This document shows positions 1-5,531 of a stretch of DNA of 5,634 bases, one piece after another (position 1 is the first letter of the stretch; each line of letters starts with the position of its first letter). The DNA comes from WVZL01 sp041862375 (GTDB lineage Bacteria > Acidobacteriota > Aminicenantia > Aminicenantales > Aminicenantaceae). The stretch is taken from assembly GCA_041862375.1 (NCBI GenBank), contig JBGVTE010000026.1, forward strand, positions 1 through 5,634. The letters are read 5' to 3'. The notes beneath the pieces are model-generated. The model was not told where the DNA came from. It searched no databases and saw only the letters and a program-made list of their open reading frames with translations. The position numbers and the translations under genes were made by a program.

Positions 1-344
1 ACTCCCCCTGAAAAGAAAACACCGCCGACATTATCGAGTATCTTGGCGTTTTCTTCATTCAGAGCTTGCTCTCTGTTCAAAATATGATACTCGACCTCTC
101 TTGCTCCATAACTTTTCATTTGCTCCACTTGCTCCGGTCCTGTCTCATTGGGCACACTACTTGCCATAGGAAAAATAATGATTTTTCCGCTTCTGAATCT
201 CTCAGCCAGCTCTATAAATTTCTTCATCATGCTTTCGGGACGACGTCCCCCTCCGATAATAAAAAGATACCCTTTAGGCGTCGAAGGAAAGCCCAAAGAG
301 ACGATAAAAATTAAACTAAAGAAAATAACACTTACTCTCTTCAT
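1..344 (-). CDS. Exported peptidase S51 / cyanophycinase-like protein, N-terminal part
   Basis: Reading leftwards from ATG at 344-342, an open frame of 114 complete codons runs off the window edge, so only the N-terminus is present. Residues 1 to about 23 form a signal peptide: MKR followed by a hydrophobic stretch (VSVIFFSLIFIVSLGF). The mature part has the hallmarks of the S51 / type 1 glutamine amidotransferase-like fold: a first strand YLFIIGGG (26-33), then KKFIELAERF (41-50), IIIFPMASSVP (55-65), and VFFSGG (109-114), where the family has its FFTGGDQ-like turn. The catalytic serine (G-x-S-A-G) would lie beyond the edge and cannot be checked. Family members are serine peptidases that cleave cyanophycin or small acidic dipeptides; the signal peptide suggests an extracytoplasmic version. 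The substrate is unknown, and calling it a true cyanophycinase would go too far. An AGAGGTG ribosome binding site lies 9 bases before the ATG. Family assignment is fairly secure. Confidence 0.82.
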   Translation of the reverse strand, partial: MKRVSVIFFSLIFIVSLGFPSTPKGYLFIIGGGRRPESMMKKFIELAERFRSGKIIIFPMASSVPNETGPEQVEQMKSYGAREVEYHILNREQALNEENAKILDNVGGVFFSGG

Positions 345-353
345 GCTCTCACT

Positions 354-360
354 CACCTCT
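354..360 (-). promoter_or_regulatory. Ribosome binding site of the S51 gene
   Basis: On the minus strand the sequence AGAGGTG lies 9 bases upstream of the ATG at 344. It supports this start, as does the signal peptide that begins directly at this methionine. Confidence 0.7.
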
Positions 361-476
361 CTTATTTAAATCTCATAAAAAATCTGTATCAAAAATTTAT
401 TTTCGAAAAAATCATGCCTGTCGCTAACATTCACCTAAAAAACAGCCATTGTTAATATCCGAGACAGAATGAATTT

Positions 477-503
477 AGATGGCAATAATATTGCCTTCCA
501 TCT
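477..503. repeat. Palindrome overlapping the -10 box, possible operator
   Basis: GGCAATAATATTGCC at 481-495 is a perfect 15-base palindrome about its central base, and AGAT/ATCT (477-480 and 500-503) add a second set of complementary ends across a four-base bulge. It covers the -10 hexamer of the promoter candidate for the S51 gene, which is where a repressor would bind. It could instead fold as an RNA hairpin after the upstream SDR gene, but no T-run follows on the minus strand, so a classical intrinsic terminator is unlikely. A second, AT-only palindrome (AATAATATATTATT, 516-529) lies just upstream of the -35 box. Confidence 0.35.
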
Positions 504-513
504 TTGAAGTCAA
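485..513 (-). promoter_or_regulatory. Sigma70-type promoter candidate for the S51 gene
   Basis: On the minus strand TTGACT (513-508) and TATTAT (490-485) are separated by exactly 17 bases; each hexamer matches the consensus at five of six positions. A transcript would begin near 478 and carry a leader of about 134 bases before the S51 ATG. The -10 box lies inside the palindrome at 481-495. This is pattern matching in AT-rich DNA, but it is one of the two best promoter matches in the window. Confidence 0.5.
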
Positions 514-590
514 ATAATAATATATTATTCTTGTCATAACAAAATTTGAGAGGATTTTAGCCCAGATTGAAATTCACAAAAATAATTTAG

Positions 591-1499
591 TTAACCAAAA
601 AGATCATTCAGAGCTTCATTTATCGTTGGAAACTTGAAACAAAAGCCATGGCCCTCAAGTATTTTCGGAATCACCCGTTGACCTTGTAAAAGAAAATTGG
701 AAAACTCACCTAATCCCAGGCGTAGAATAAAGCCGGGAACAGGAAATATAAATAAAGGTTTCTTCAGCACTTTCCCCAGTGCATAGGTCAAATCCCTGTT
801 GGGGACAGGAAAGGGGGCTGTGCAGTTAACCGGACCCTCAATATTCTTTAGGCTCAGCAGGAAGATCATAATGTTAGAAAGGTCTTGTTCATGAACCCAG
901 GATAACCATTGTTTTCCATTTCCAAATTGGCTTCCCAGATAAAACTTATATGGAAGAACCATCTTGCTCAATACTCCTTCATTTCTCGCTAAAACAAGAC
1001 CAAAACGGCAACATATTACCCTGACGCCGAACTTTTCGGCACACCTTGCTTCAGACTCCCATTTAGATACAACCTGGGCAAGAAAATCATTCCCGGAAGG
1101 AGCAGTCTCATCCAGAATCTCATCTCTGTGAAAGCCATAATATCCTACTGCAGAAGCATTAAGTAGCTGTAATACCTTTCCTCTTCTTCCTTCAAGGGCT
1201 TCAATGATATTGCGTGTAGCGAGAATCCTGCTTTCCATTATCTCTTTTTTTCCCTTCCTGCTCCATAGCCTGAAAACGGTCGCTCCAACCAAATTGATAA
1301 TCACTTCATGTCTTAAAAGCTCTTCCTGCCAGGGGCCGGGCTTTGTTGGATTTCCTTCAAAGAAAAAGATTCCTTCAGGCAATACGGCTCCTTTTCTGAT
1401 GGCCCTTGTTAAAATAGTAACTCTATGCCCCTCAGTCATCAGCCTCCTGCTTAAAATTCTTCCGATAAATCCTGTTGCACCTGTCATAAAAATATTCAT
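591..1499 (-). CDS. TIGR01777 / YfcH-family atypical SDR (NAD-dependent epimerase-like) protein
   Basis: This complete 302-residue protein has the usual length of its family. The N-terminal Rossmann motif is GATGFIG (7-13). It is followed by a family block around NLVGATVF (69-76), SAVGYYG (116-122), FLAQVVSKWESEA (139-151), and RFGLVLA (165-171) with a nearby GNGKQWLSWVHEQDL segment (193-207). The C-terminal DUF1731-type tail is PVPGFILRLGLGEFSNFLLQGQ (about 253-274) followed by a P-K-L-GF-F-type ending. The family (E. coli YfcH and relatives) binds a dinucleotide but lacks the standard SDR Y-x3-K catalytic pair, which is also absent here. Its substrate is not established; some distant relatives act in cell division or plastid division, but nothing here points to that. 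AGGAAG lies 5 bases before the ATG and supports the start. The gene stands alone, with a promoter candidate about 75 to 100 bases upstream. Confidence 0.93.
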   Translation of the reverse strand: MNIFMTGATGFIGRILSRRLMTEGHRVTILTRAIRKGAVLPEGIFFFEGNPTKPGPWQEELLRHEVIINLVGATVFRLWSRKGKKEIMESRILATRNIIEALEGRRGKVLQLLNASAVGYYGFHRDEILDETAPSGNDFLAQVVSKWESEARCAEKFGVRVICCRFGLVLARNEGVLSKMVLPYKFYLGSQFGNGKQWLSWVHEQDLSNIMIFLLSLKNIEGPVNCTAPFPVPNRDLTYALGKVLKKPLFIFPVPGFILRLGLGEFSNFLLQGQRVIPKILEGHGFCFKFPTINEALNDLFG

Positions 1500-1572
1500 A
1501 CTAACTTCCTGGATAAATGATTTTAAGTCTTATTTGCTTCTTCAGCTCAAGGATAACATTAATACTGCTGAG

Positions 1573-1601
1573 ATTATACAATTCTAATAAATCTTTTTCG
1601 A
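1573..1601 (-). promoter_or_regulatory. Promoter candidate for the YfcH-family gene
   Basis: On the minus strand TCGAAA (1601-1596) and a perfect TATAAT (1578-1573) are 17 bases apart. Transcription would start near 1566, giving a leader of about 67 bases. The -10 is ideal and the -35 matches four of six positions. Confidence 0.45.
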
Positions 1602-1756
1602 GTCTCCTGTACTCACTTTAAAGAATTTAATGAGTAAGCAAGACCTCAAGTGTAACAATAGACCTGATGGCCATGGCTATCGAATATATTTATGGGATTA
1701 TGGGTTATTATCAATAAACCTACTGAAAATGTTTCTGACGACTTTTCCTGTTATAT

Positions 1757-1785
1757 TTGACAATTTCTGATAATGAACTTATTGT
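1757..1785 (+). promoter_or_regulatory. Promoter candidate for the AlkD remnant
   Basis: A perfect TTGACA at 1757-1762 is followed after 17 bases by TATTGT (1780-1785), which matches TATAAT at four of six positions. A start near 1792 would give a leader of about 100 bases. If real, the truncated gene downstream is still transcribed. Confidence 0.4.
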
Positions 1786-1848
1786 ACCTGATACGATTTA
1801 TGTAACATTTCATTTTTTAAAATCTTTTTATGTGATTTAAACGAGGCA

Positions 1849-1863
1849 CAGCGAATTGGATAA
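1849..1863 (+). repeat. Left arm of an imperfect inverted repeat around the AlkD remnant
   Basis: CAGCGAATTGGATAA here matches the reverse complement of 2148-2163 (CAGTCGAATTGGTTAA), apart from one substitution and one inserted base. The arms bracket the ribosome binding site and entire short reading frame. No flanking target-site duplication is visible, and a match of this quality could arise by chance. Confidence 0.3.
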
Positions 1864-1876
1864 CAACCTGAACAAA

Positions 1877-1883
1877 GAAGGAG
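1877..1883 (+). promoter_or_regulatory. Strong ribosome binding site before the AlkD remnant
   Basis: GAAGGAG lies 7 bases ahead of the ATG at 1891, close to the ideal Shine-Dalgarno sequence and spacing. It fixes the start codon and is unusually intact for a truncated gene. Confidence 0.75.
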
Positions 1884-1890
1884 TAAAATT

Positions 1891-2142
1891 ATGACAGGAG
1901 AGAATGTGATCCTCCAGGAAATAAGGAAGAAGCTACAAAAAAATGCCGATGAGAAATACCGCCAGTCTATTCAAAGGTTTTTCAAAGAAGAGATTAAATT
2001 AATTGGCGTTAAAACTCCTCTGATCAGAAAAATTTCTAAGGAATATTTTTCAACCATAAAAGAAAGCCCCAAACATGAAATATTCAGTTTGTGTGAGAAA
2101 TTATCTCCAGACATGAGGAAACAGGCGATTGCCAAGGAATAA
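1891..2142 (+). pseudogene. Truncated DNA alkylation repair (AlkD-like) protein
   Basis: The 83-residue product resembles the N-terminal helices of AlkD-type DNA glycosylases (HEAT-like repeat proteins, usually about 220 to 240 residues). The signs are a leading helix IRKKLQKNADEKYRQSIQRF (11-30), FKEEI (31-35), and the characteristic GVKTPLIRKISKEYF (39-53). The frame ends with TAA at 2140-2142, about where the family continues into a conserved tryptophan-containing helix. I translated the 88 bases up to the next gene in the other forward frames and saw no AlkD-like continuation, so this is loss of the C-terminal two thirds and not a simple frameshift. The residues that in AlkD contact alkylated bases, including the key aspartate, lie in the missing part, so glycosylase activity is not expected. 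Promoter candidate and ribosome binding site are intact, so a short protein may still be made. A functional short protein is the less likely alternative. Confidence 0.65.
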
Positions 2143-2147
2143 GAAAA

Positions 2148-2163
2148 TTAACCAATTCGACTG
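2148..2163 (-). repeat. Right arm of an imperfect inverted repeat around the AlkD remnant
   Basis: TTAACCAATTCGACTG starts five bases after the stop codon of the truncated gene and is the near reverse complement of the arm at 1849-1863. The shared core is CGAATTGG, with TAA on one side and CAG on the other. Confidence 0.3.
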
Positions 2164-2230
2164 AAGATCAATTTAACTTAAAAATTTCTGGTATTTATAT
2201 GTTCTTATTTTTTGTTTTTGACTCTACTCG

Positions 2231-2878
2231 CTATTCATACACTAATATTACCACCCGTCTGTTCTGAGCTCTTCCTTGACGCGTCGAATTATCAGCTAAT
2301 GGTTCTTTACTTCCATAACTTATTACTTCCATTCTGTGGAGAGGGATATGATAATTTTTGTAAAGATATTCCATAACTGCTTCAGCTCTTTTCTTCCCAA
2401 GGATTAAATTCCAGCTTTCTGGCCCACTACTGTCAGTATGACCCTGAATTTCAAGATACACACCTTTATCTTGAGCGATCAGCATTTCAACAAACTCATC
2501 TAATCTACCTTTAGCTTCGTCAGTCAGTTCATAACTATCGAATTCAAATTTAGCTTCATTATTTCTAAGAGTCTCTTGAAAAATCAGTCTTCCTCGAGCA
2601 TATTTTTTCACTTCGCTTATTTTGCTATCAAATTCGGACTTTTGTTTGCTTAATTCGGACTCATGCTGGGTAATTAGAGAGCCGATAGTGGCTAATCGTT
2701 CATCGTGTTCTTTAATTCTTTTCTGACTCTCCTCAACTGAACTTGCTACTCCTTCCACTTTTTGATCCAGAGAAGCTACCTCTTCTCTCACAAATTTTTT
2801 GGTAGCGCAACCCGTGCTAGCTATCACTACCACAAGAAACACAGTACCCACGAGAAATGTAATTTTGTATTTGTTCAT
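2231..2878 (-). CDS. OmpA/Pal-family peptidoglycan-associated lipoprotein
   Basis: This complete 215-residue protein starts with a lipoprotein signal peptide: MNKYK, a hydrophobic run, then STGC with the lipidated cysteine at 24. Alanine follows the cysteine and no aspartate is at +2, which agrees with sorting to the outer membrane. Residues about 28-95 are charged and helical, probably a coiled coil. From about 108 to the end lies an OmpA C-terminal domain: FEFDSYELTDEA (111-122), IQGHTDSSG (144-152), KKRAEAVMEYL (162-172), SYGSKEP (187-193) and NRRVVI (206-211). Asp149 and Arg164 have the 15-residue spacing of the pair that binds diaminopimelate in OmpA-like domains. The likely role is tethering the outer membrane to peptidoglycan. 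It differs from a short classical Pal by the coiled-coil segment, so I give no symbol. GGAGGT lies four bases before the ATG and fixes the start. No clear terminator follows. Confidence 0.93.
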   Translation of the reverse strand: MNKYKITFLVGTVFLVVVIASTGCATKKFVREEVASLDQKVEGVASSVEESQKRIKEHDERLATIGSLITQHESELSKQKSEFDSKISEVKKYARGRLIFQETLRNNEAKFEFDSYELTDEAKGRLDEFVEMLIAQDKGVYLEIQGHTDSSGPESWNLILGKKRAEAVMEYLYKNYHIPLHRMEVISYGSKEPLADNSTRQGRAQNRRVVILVYE

Positions 2879-2954
2879 TTTTACCTCCGTTGTTTTTTAT
2901 TGATAATCGGCCTTTAGTAACCTGTAATTATTTTCAACTCATTTATCGCTTATT

Positions 2955-2982
2955 ATCATAACACAAGCCTTCTCACCGTTAA
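2955..2982 (-). promoter_or_regulatory. Weak promoter candidate for the OmpA-type lipoprotein
   Basis: On the minus strand TTAACG (2982-2977) and TATGAT (2960-2955) are 16 bases apart, giving a start near 2948 and a leader of about 70 bases. The match is moderate. It is listed because the 196-base gap suggests that the lipoprotein is not simply read through from the VWFA gene. Confidence 0.25.
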
Positions 2983-3074
2983 ATATATTTTTATTATGTT
3001 ATCTCCTGCTATATCACGCTAAATAAGTAACCATCATCAGCCTTTCACTCTCAGCTTTTAGTTAATGATCAGCG

Positions 3075-4100
3075 TTATTGAGAGACTTTCCTTTGGCCGC
3101 TATAGTATCCTTCTCTAGTTCTCACTATGTGTTTCTTGTTTGAAGTTATCACCTTAATTTTTCGGTACTCATTTTTGGGATCTCTGTAAGAAGTATATCC
3201 AAGTATGTATTGATGACCGAGTTCATTTTTAATTTTTCTTAACGCAAGTCTCAATTCACCAGCTTGATTAATAAAAAATGCCTTCCCTCCTGTAGCTTCA
3301 GAAAATCTTTCAAGAGCGTAAACAATATTAGACGAGGTTAATGCTGGAGAGTGTTTATACTTCTTTAAATACTGCTCGTTTAAAGGGATTTTATACCCGA
3401 TGGTATATATAGGTATGTCTACCCTTCTTGCAACTTCAACAGCTTGCTCATGAGAACATCGGCTATCATTCTCAATTCCATCTGTAATTAGAAGAAGAGC
3501 TCTTTTTTCGTTATTTCCTTTATTAGCAAATTCTGGAGATACCGCTACTGCATCATTTAAAGCCGTCTGTCCATAAGCCTCGGTCTTCTCCAGGATAGTT
3601 AAAAAATTATTCTTATCATTAGAAAAATTCACAGCAACTTCCACTTCTCCATCAGCAAAAATTAATAAAGAGACTTCATCATGACGATCAAGAAGGTATT
3701 TGATTAGATAATAAAGTGCTTCCTTACTCTCTTTCAGTTTATCCTGAAGAGCCATACTCCCGCTTACATCAAGGAGAACGGTTAAACTCAATGGAGCTTC
3801 AAAATTGTAGCTAAAATAAGTTATATCTTTCTTTTCATTATTCTCATAAATATTAAAATCTTCTTCTGTGAGGTCGTTAATATACCTTCCTTTCTTATCT
3901 TGAACTGTTACTGCTATTGAAATGGCACTGACTGATATGTCATGCACTATTCCTTTACTTTTTTTTTCTTGTGAAAAGGATAATAATGAAGATAAACTTA
4001 TCATTGCCATCAAAAGTAAAATAAGAACCGTAGATATTGGCAGGATTTTTCTTCTTTTGTCTGAAGTGATTTTTCCCATCTTTTCTTTACTATTCAGCAT
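3075..4100 (-). CDS. VWFA-related domain protein (TIGR03436-like), exported or membrane-anchored
   Basis: The 341-residue protein has a basic N-terminus (KRRK, 15-18), then one hydrophobic segment (about 19-43) serving as a signal sequence or membrane anchor. Residues about 54-100 match the N-terminal region of VWFA-related proteins: VTVQDKKGRYINDLTEEDFNI (64-84), then a stretch ending in YFSYNFEAP. The von Willebrand A domain follows with all MIDAS elements: DVSGS (Asp111, Ser113, Ser115), Thr179 in GQTAL and Asp207 in ITDG. It should therefore bind a divalent metal and a protein ligand. The C-terminal part (ELGHQYILGYTSYRD, 293-307; RTREGYYSG, 327-335) is the family's usual closing strand region. 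The partner and role are unknown. The start is uncertain: ATG at 4100 and ATG at 4079 (residue 8) both lack a good ribosome binding site, and the promoter candidate would leave only about 13 bases of leader for the first. Confidence 0.9.
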   Translation of the reverse strand: MLNSKEKMGKITSDKRRKILPISTVLILLLMAMISLSSLLSFSQEKKSKGIVHDISVSAISIAVTVQDKKGRYINDLTEEDFNIYENNEKKDITYFSYNFEAPLSLTVLLDVSGSMALQDKLKESKEALYYLIKYLLDRHDEVSLLIFADGEVEVAVNFSNDKNNFLTILEKTEAYGQTALNDAVAVSPEFANKGNNEKRALLLITDGIENDSRCSHEQAVEVARRVDIPIYTIGYKIPLNEQYLKKYKHSPALTSSNIVYALERFSEATGGKAFFINQAGELRLALRKIKNELGHQYILGYTSYRDPKNEYRKIKVITSNKKHIVRTREGYYSGQRKVSQ

Positions 4101-4119
4101 CTACTTATTATTTTTATTA

Positions 4120-4148
4120 TTTATAGCACACGAAAAAATTGGAATCAA
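4120..4148 (-). promoter_or_regulatory. Promoter candidate for the VWFA gene
   Basis: On the minus strand TTGATT (4148-4143) and TATAAA (4125-4120) lie 17 bases apart. The start site would be near 4113, giving a leader of about 13 bases to the ATG at 4100 or about 34 bases to the ATG at 4079. If this promoter is used, the second start becomes more plausible. Confidence 0.4.
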
Positions 4149-4223
4149 TTGTCATGGATGCCTTTAAAAATACTCCTCCCTATCTTAAAATGTTATCCAT
4201 TTTTAGTCTATTATAAACAGAAG

Positions 4224-4250
4224 TTGACAATGAATCCTGCTGACTATAAT
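4224..4250 (+). promoter_or_regulatory. Promoter candidate for the beta-barrel / molybdoenzyme operon
   Basis: Perfect TTGACA (4224-4229) and perfect TATAAT (4245-4250) are present, but only 15 bases apart, two fewer than ideal. An overlapping TAATAT (4247-4252) would restore 17-base spacing with a poorer -10. Short spacing of this kind is seen in promoters that need an activator, which is only an inference here. The leader would be about 145 bases. Confidence 0.45.
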
Positions 4251-4400
4251 ATCAAAAGCTGAGGAATAAATTCAGAAATCGGATTTGGATGTGAATTTCA
4301 GAAATAATAATATAATACTGACGATATTAACTAAAAAACCTTCTTCGAAATTCGATTGTTTGCCTTGTAACATCATCATTTTTTTGTGGGAGAGAATGAA

Positions 4401-5033
4401 ATGAAAAAAAGATTACAGTTTACATTATTTATATTATTTATTGGACTCTGCTTTGGTTTTGCTGAAGCACAAGAATTTCAAATTACCTTCTCTGGAGGAG
4501 TAAACCATGTTTTTGAATATGGCTCAGAAAATGATTATGAACTTGGAAAAAATGATTTTCCTGTAACTCCAGCGCATACTCCTCTTAATTTCGGTGCCGC
4601 TTTTGCATATTATCTAACAGACAAGATAGCAATTAAATTAGATGGAAAATACATATCGGCTTCCAAAATTACAGTTACGGATCCTTCAGATAATGATACT
4701 GCAAAAATTAACACATCCAAACATTTTTCTATTACCCTAAATTTCATCTATCATTTTTCGGGTGGCAGGTTAAGACCTTACTTTGTTCTAGGTGGAGGGA
4801 TTGATAAACTTCTGGCAAAAGAAGAGAATTATATATCTGAATATGGCTATGAGATAACATTTCTCGTTCCTGAGAAGACTGTTGATCCTATGGGCCAGGT
4901 CGGCGGTGGAGTTTACTTCTTTTTAAGCTCGTCTATCGGAGCCGAGTTTGATGTTCGGTATGTTTTGATCTTTAGCAAACAGGATAATGTCAGCAGTCTG
5001 GGTGCTTATCTAGGTATTTTCATAAGATTCTGA
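4401..5033 (+). CDS. Small outer-membrane beta-barrel protein
   Basis: I place the start at ATG 4401 (210 residues). An in-frame GTG at 4386 is open too, but GGGAG (4388-4392) is then the ribosome binding site, and the signal peptide begins properly at MKKR. Cleavage is likely after AEA (21-23), before QEFQ. The mature part alternates polar and hydrophobic residues in glycine- and tyrosine-rich strands, such as LNFGAAFAYYLT, RPYFVLGGGID, VGGGVYFFLSS and YLGIFIRF. It ends in phenylalanine, the usual recognition signal for the BAM assembly machinery. The pattern fits the generic OmpA-like/OMP_b-brl barrels, about eight strands. No pore specificity or ligand can be read from it. It is only 15 bases ahead of the molybdenum hydroxylase genes, so it is probably their operon leader gene. 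An OmpW-like or adhesin-like barrel remains possible. Confidence 0.82.
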   Translation: MKKRLQFTLFILFIGLCFGFAEAQEFQITFSGGVNHVFEYGSENDYELGKNDFPVTPAHTPLNFGAAFAYYLTDKIAIKLDGKYISASKITVTDPSDNDTAKINTSKHFSITLNFIYHFSGGRLRPYFVLGGGIDKLLAKEENYISEYGYEITFLVPEKTVDPMGQVGGGVYFFLSSSIGAEFDVRYVLIFSKQDNVSSLGAYLGIFIRF

Positions 5034-5039
5034 TAATAA

Positions 5040-5045
5040 GAGGGG
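5040..5045 (+). promoter_or_regulatory. Ribosome binding site of the iron-sulfur subunit gene
   Basis: GAGGGG lies in the 15-base gap after the barrel gene. Two adjacent start codons follow (ATG at 5049 and 5052). Counting from the GAGG core, the gaps are 5 and 8 bases, so either can be used; the choice changes the protein by one methionine. Confidence 0.65.
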
Positions 5046-5048
5046 ATT

Positions 5049-5531
5049 ATGATGAAAAAAACCTTTCATTTCAAACTAAACGGGAAAACTGTGCGCTTAG
5101 AATCATCCGCTGACCGCATGCTTTTATGGGTAATACGTTCTGATCTCGGGCTCACAGGAACAAAATACAGTTGCGGGGAAGGCTTTTGTGGAGCTTGCAC
5201 TGTTCTCGTGAACAGTGAAGCTGTTTTAGCCTGCCAATATCCTGTTCAGAATGTGAATGGAAAAGAGGTCATCACCATCGAAGGTCTTCAAGAAAATGGA
5301 AACCTTCATCCCCTGCAGAAAGCCTTCATGAAGCATGATGCTCTTCAATGTGGATTCTGCACTCCGGGGATGATCCTGAAGGCATACAGTTTGTTGCAGA
5401 AAAACTCTCAGCCCTCATACAAGGAAACAGTTGAGGCCATGGAGGGAAACCTGTGTCGGTGCGGAAGCTATAACCGCATCATCCAGGCCATTCAAACCGC
5501 TGCCCATACAATAAAGGGAGGCAGGTCATGA
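5049..5531 (+). CDS. (2Fe-2S)-binding subunit of a molybdenum hydroxylase (IorA/CoxS type)
   Basis: This complete 160-residue protein has the standard length and domain order of the small subunit of xanthine dehydrogenase-family enzymes. The N-terminal plant-ferredoxin-like domain carries Cys42, Cys47, Cys50 and Cys62 (C-x4-C-x2-C-x11-C, within SCGEGFCGACTV). The C-terminal four-helix domain carries Cys101, Cys104, Cys136 and Cys138 (QCGFCTPGM and LCRCGSY). It passes electrons from the molybdenum site through two [2Fe-2S] clusters to an outside acceptor. It has no signal peptide of its own, as is usual; it would be carried across the membrane with the Tat-signal partner encoded next. Its stop overlaps that gene's start by four bases (ATGA). 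The iorA-type two-subunit arrangement is likely, but the substrate (aldehyde, N-heterocycle or other) cannot be told from this subunit. G+C is visibly higher than in the preceding barrel gene. Confidence 0.95.
   Translation: MMKKTFHFKLNGKTVRLESSADRMLLWVIRSDLGLTGTKYSCGEGFCGACTVLVNSEAVLACQYPVQNVNGKEVITIEGLQENGNLHPLQKAFMKHDALQCGFCTPGMILKAYSLLQKNSQPSYKETVEAMEGNLCRCGSYNRIIQAIQTAAHTIKGGRS
5517..5521 (+). promoter_or_regulatory. Ribosome binding site of the molybdopterin subunit gene
   Basis: GGAGG lies inside the end of the preceding gene, six bases before the ATG at 5528. It supports translation start at the ATGA overlap. Confidence 0.75.

Larger units (their letters stand above)
1500..1890. other. 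Divergent non-coding gap
   Basis: This 391-base gap separates two outward-facing genes. It holds one promoter candidate for each direction and a near-palindrome GATGGCCATGGCTATC at 1666-1681, in which only one base pair departs from perfect symmetry. It also holds an imperfect hairpin at 1702-1720 (GGGTTATT, ATC, AATAAACC) with one mismatch and no following T-run. A 46-codon open frame at 1630-1770 (+) has no good ribosome binding site and no recognisable protein features, so I do not call it a gene. I see no RNA gene. Confidence 0.5.
4101..4400. other. Divergent control region between VWFA and beta-barrel genes
   Basis: This AT-rich gap separates two envelope-protein genes pointing away from each other. 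It holds one promoter candidate per direction. It also holds a direct repeat TTCAGAAAT (4271-4279 and 4297-4305, 26 bases apart) downstream of the plus-strand promoter and a small palindrome TCGAAATTCGA (4345-4355). A second TATAAT at 4311-4316 has no convincing -35. The repeats could be regulator sites or chance. I see no RNA gene or riboswitch fold. Confidence 0.4.

Noticed and set aside
66..369. Two plus-strand open frames opposite the left-edge gene
   Set aside because: Both are antisense to the S51 gene, whose signal peptide, motifs and ribosome binding site are convincing.
364..392. TTGATA-17-TTAAAT on the minus strand as promoter of the S51 gene
   Set aside because: Transcription would start at or inside the ribosome binding site, leaving too short a leader; the promoter at 485-513 is a better match.
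1204..1587. A 127-codon plus-strand open frame
   Set aside because: It lies mostly antisense to the secure YfcH-family gene and has no family features, so it is a shadow frame.
1630..1770. A 46-codon plus-strand open frame in the divergent gap
   Set aside because: It has a poor ribosome binding site, no recognisable domain or membrane pattern, and it overlaps the promoter candidate for the next gene.
1852..1865. Resemblance of CGAATTGGATAACA to part of the lac operator
   Set aside because: It is a short partial match without dyad symmetry at this place and with no LacI-type gene nearby.
4117..4155. A 12-codon minus-strand open frame ending 16 bases before the VWFA start, like a leader peptide
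   Set aside because: It has no well-spaced strong ribosome binding site (AAAGG only), overlaps the better-supported promoter candidate, and has no runs of regulatory codons.
3922..4167. An 81-codon plus-strand open frame
   Set aside because: It is antisense to the start of the VWFA gene; its hydrophobicity mirrors the membrane segment on the other strand.
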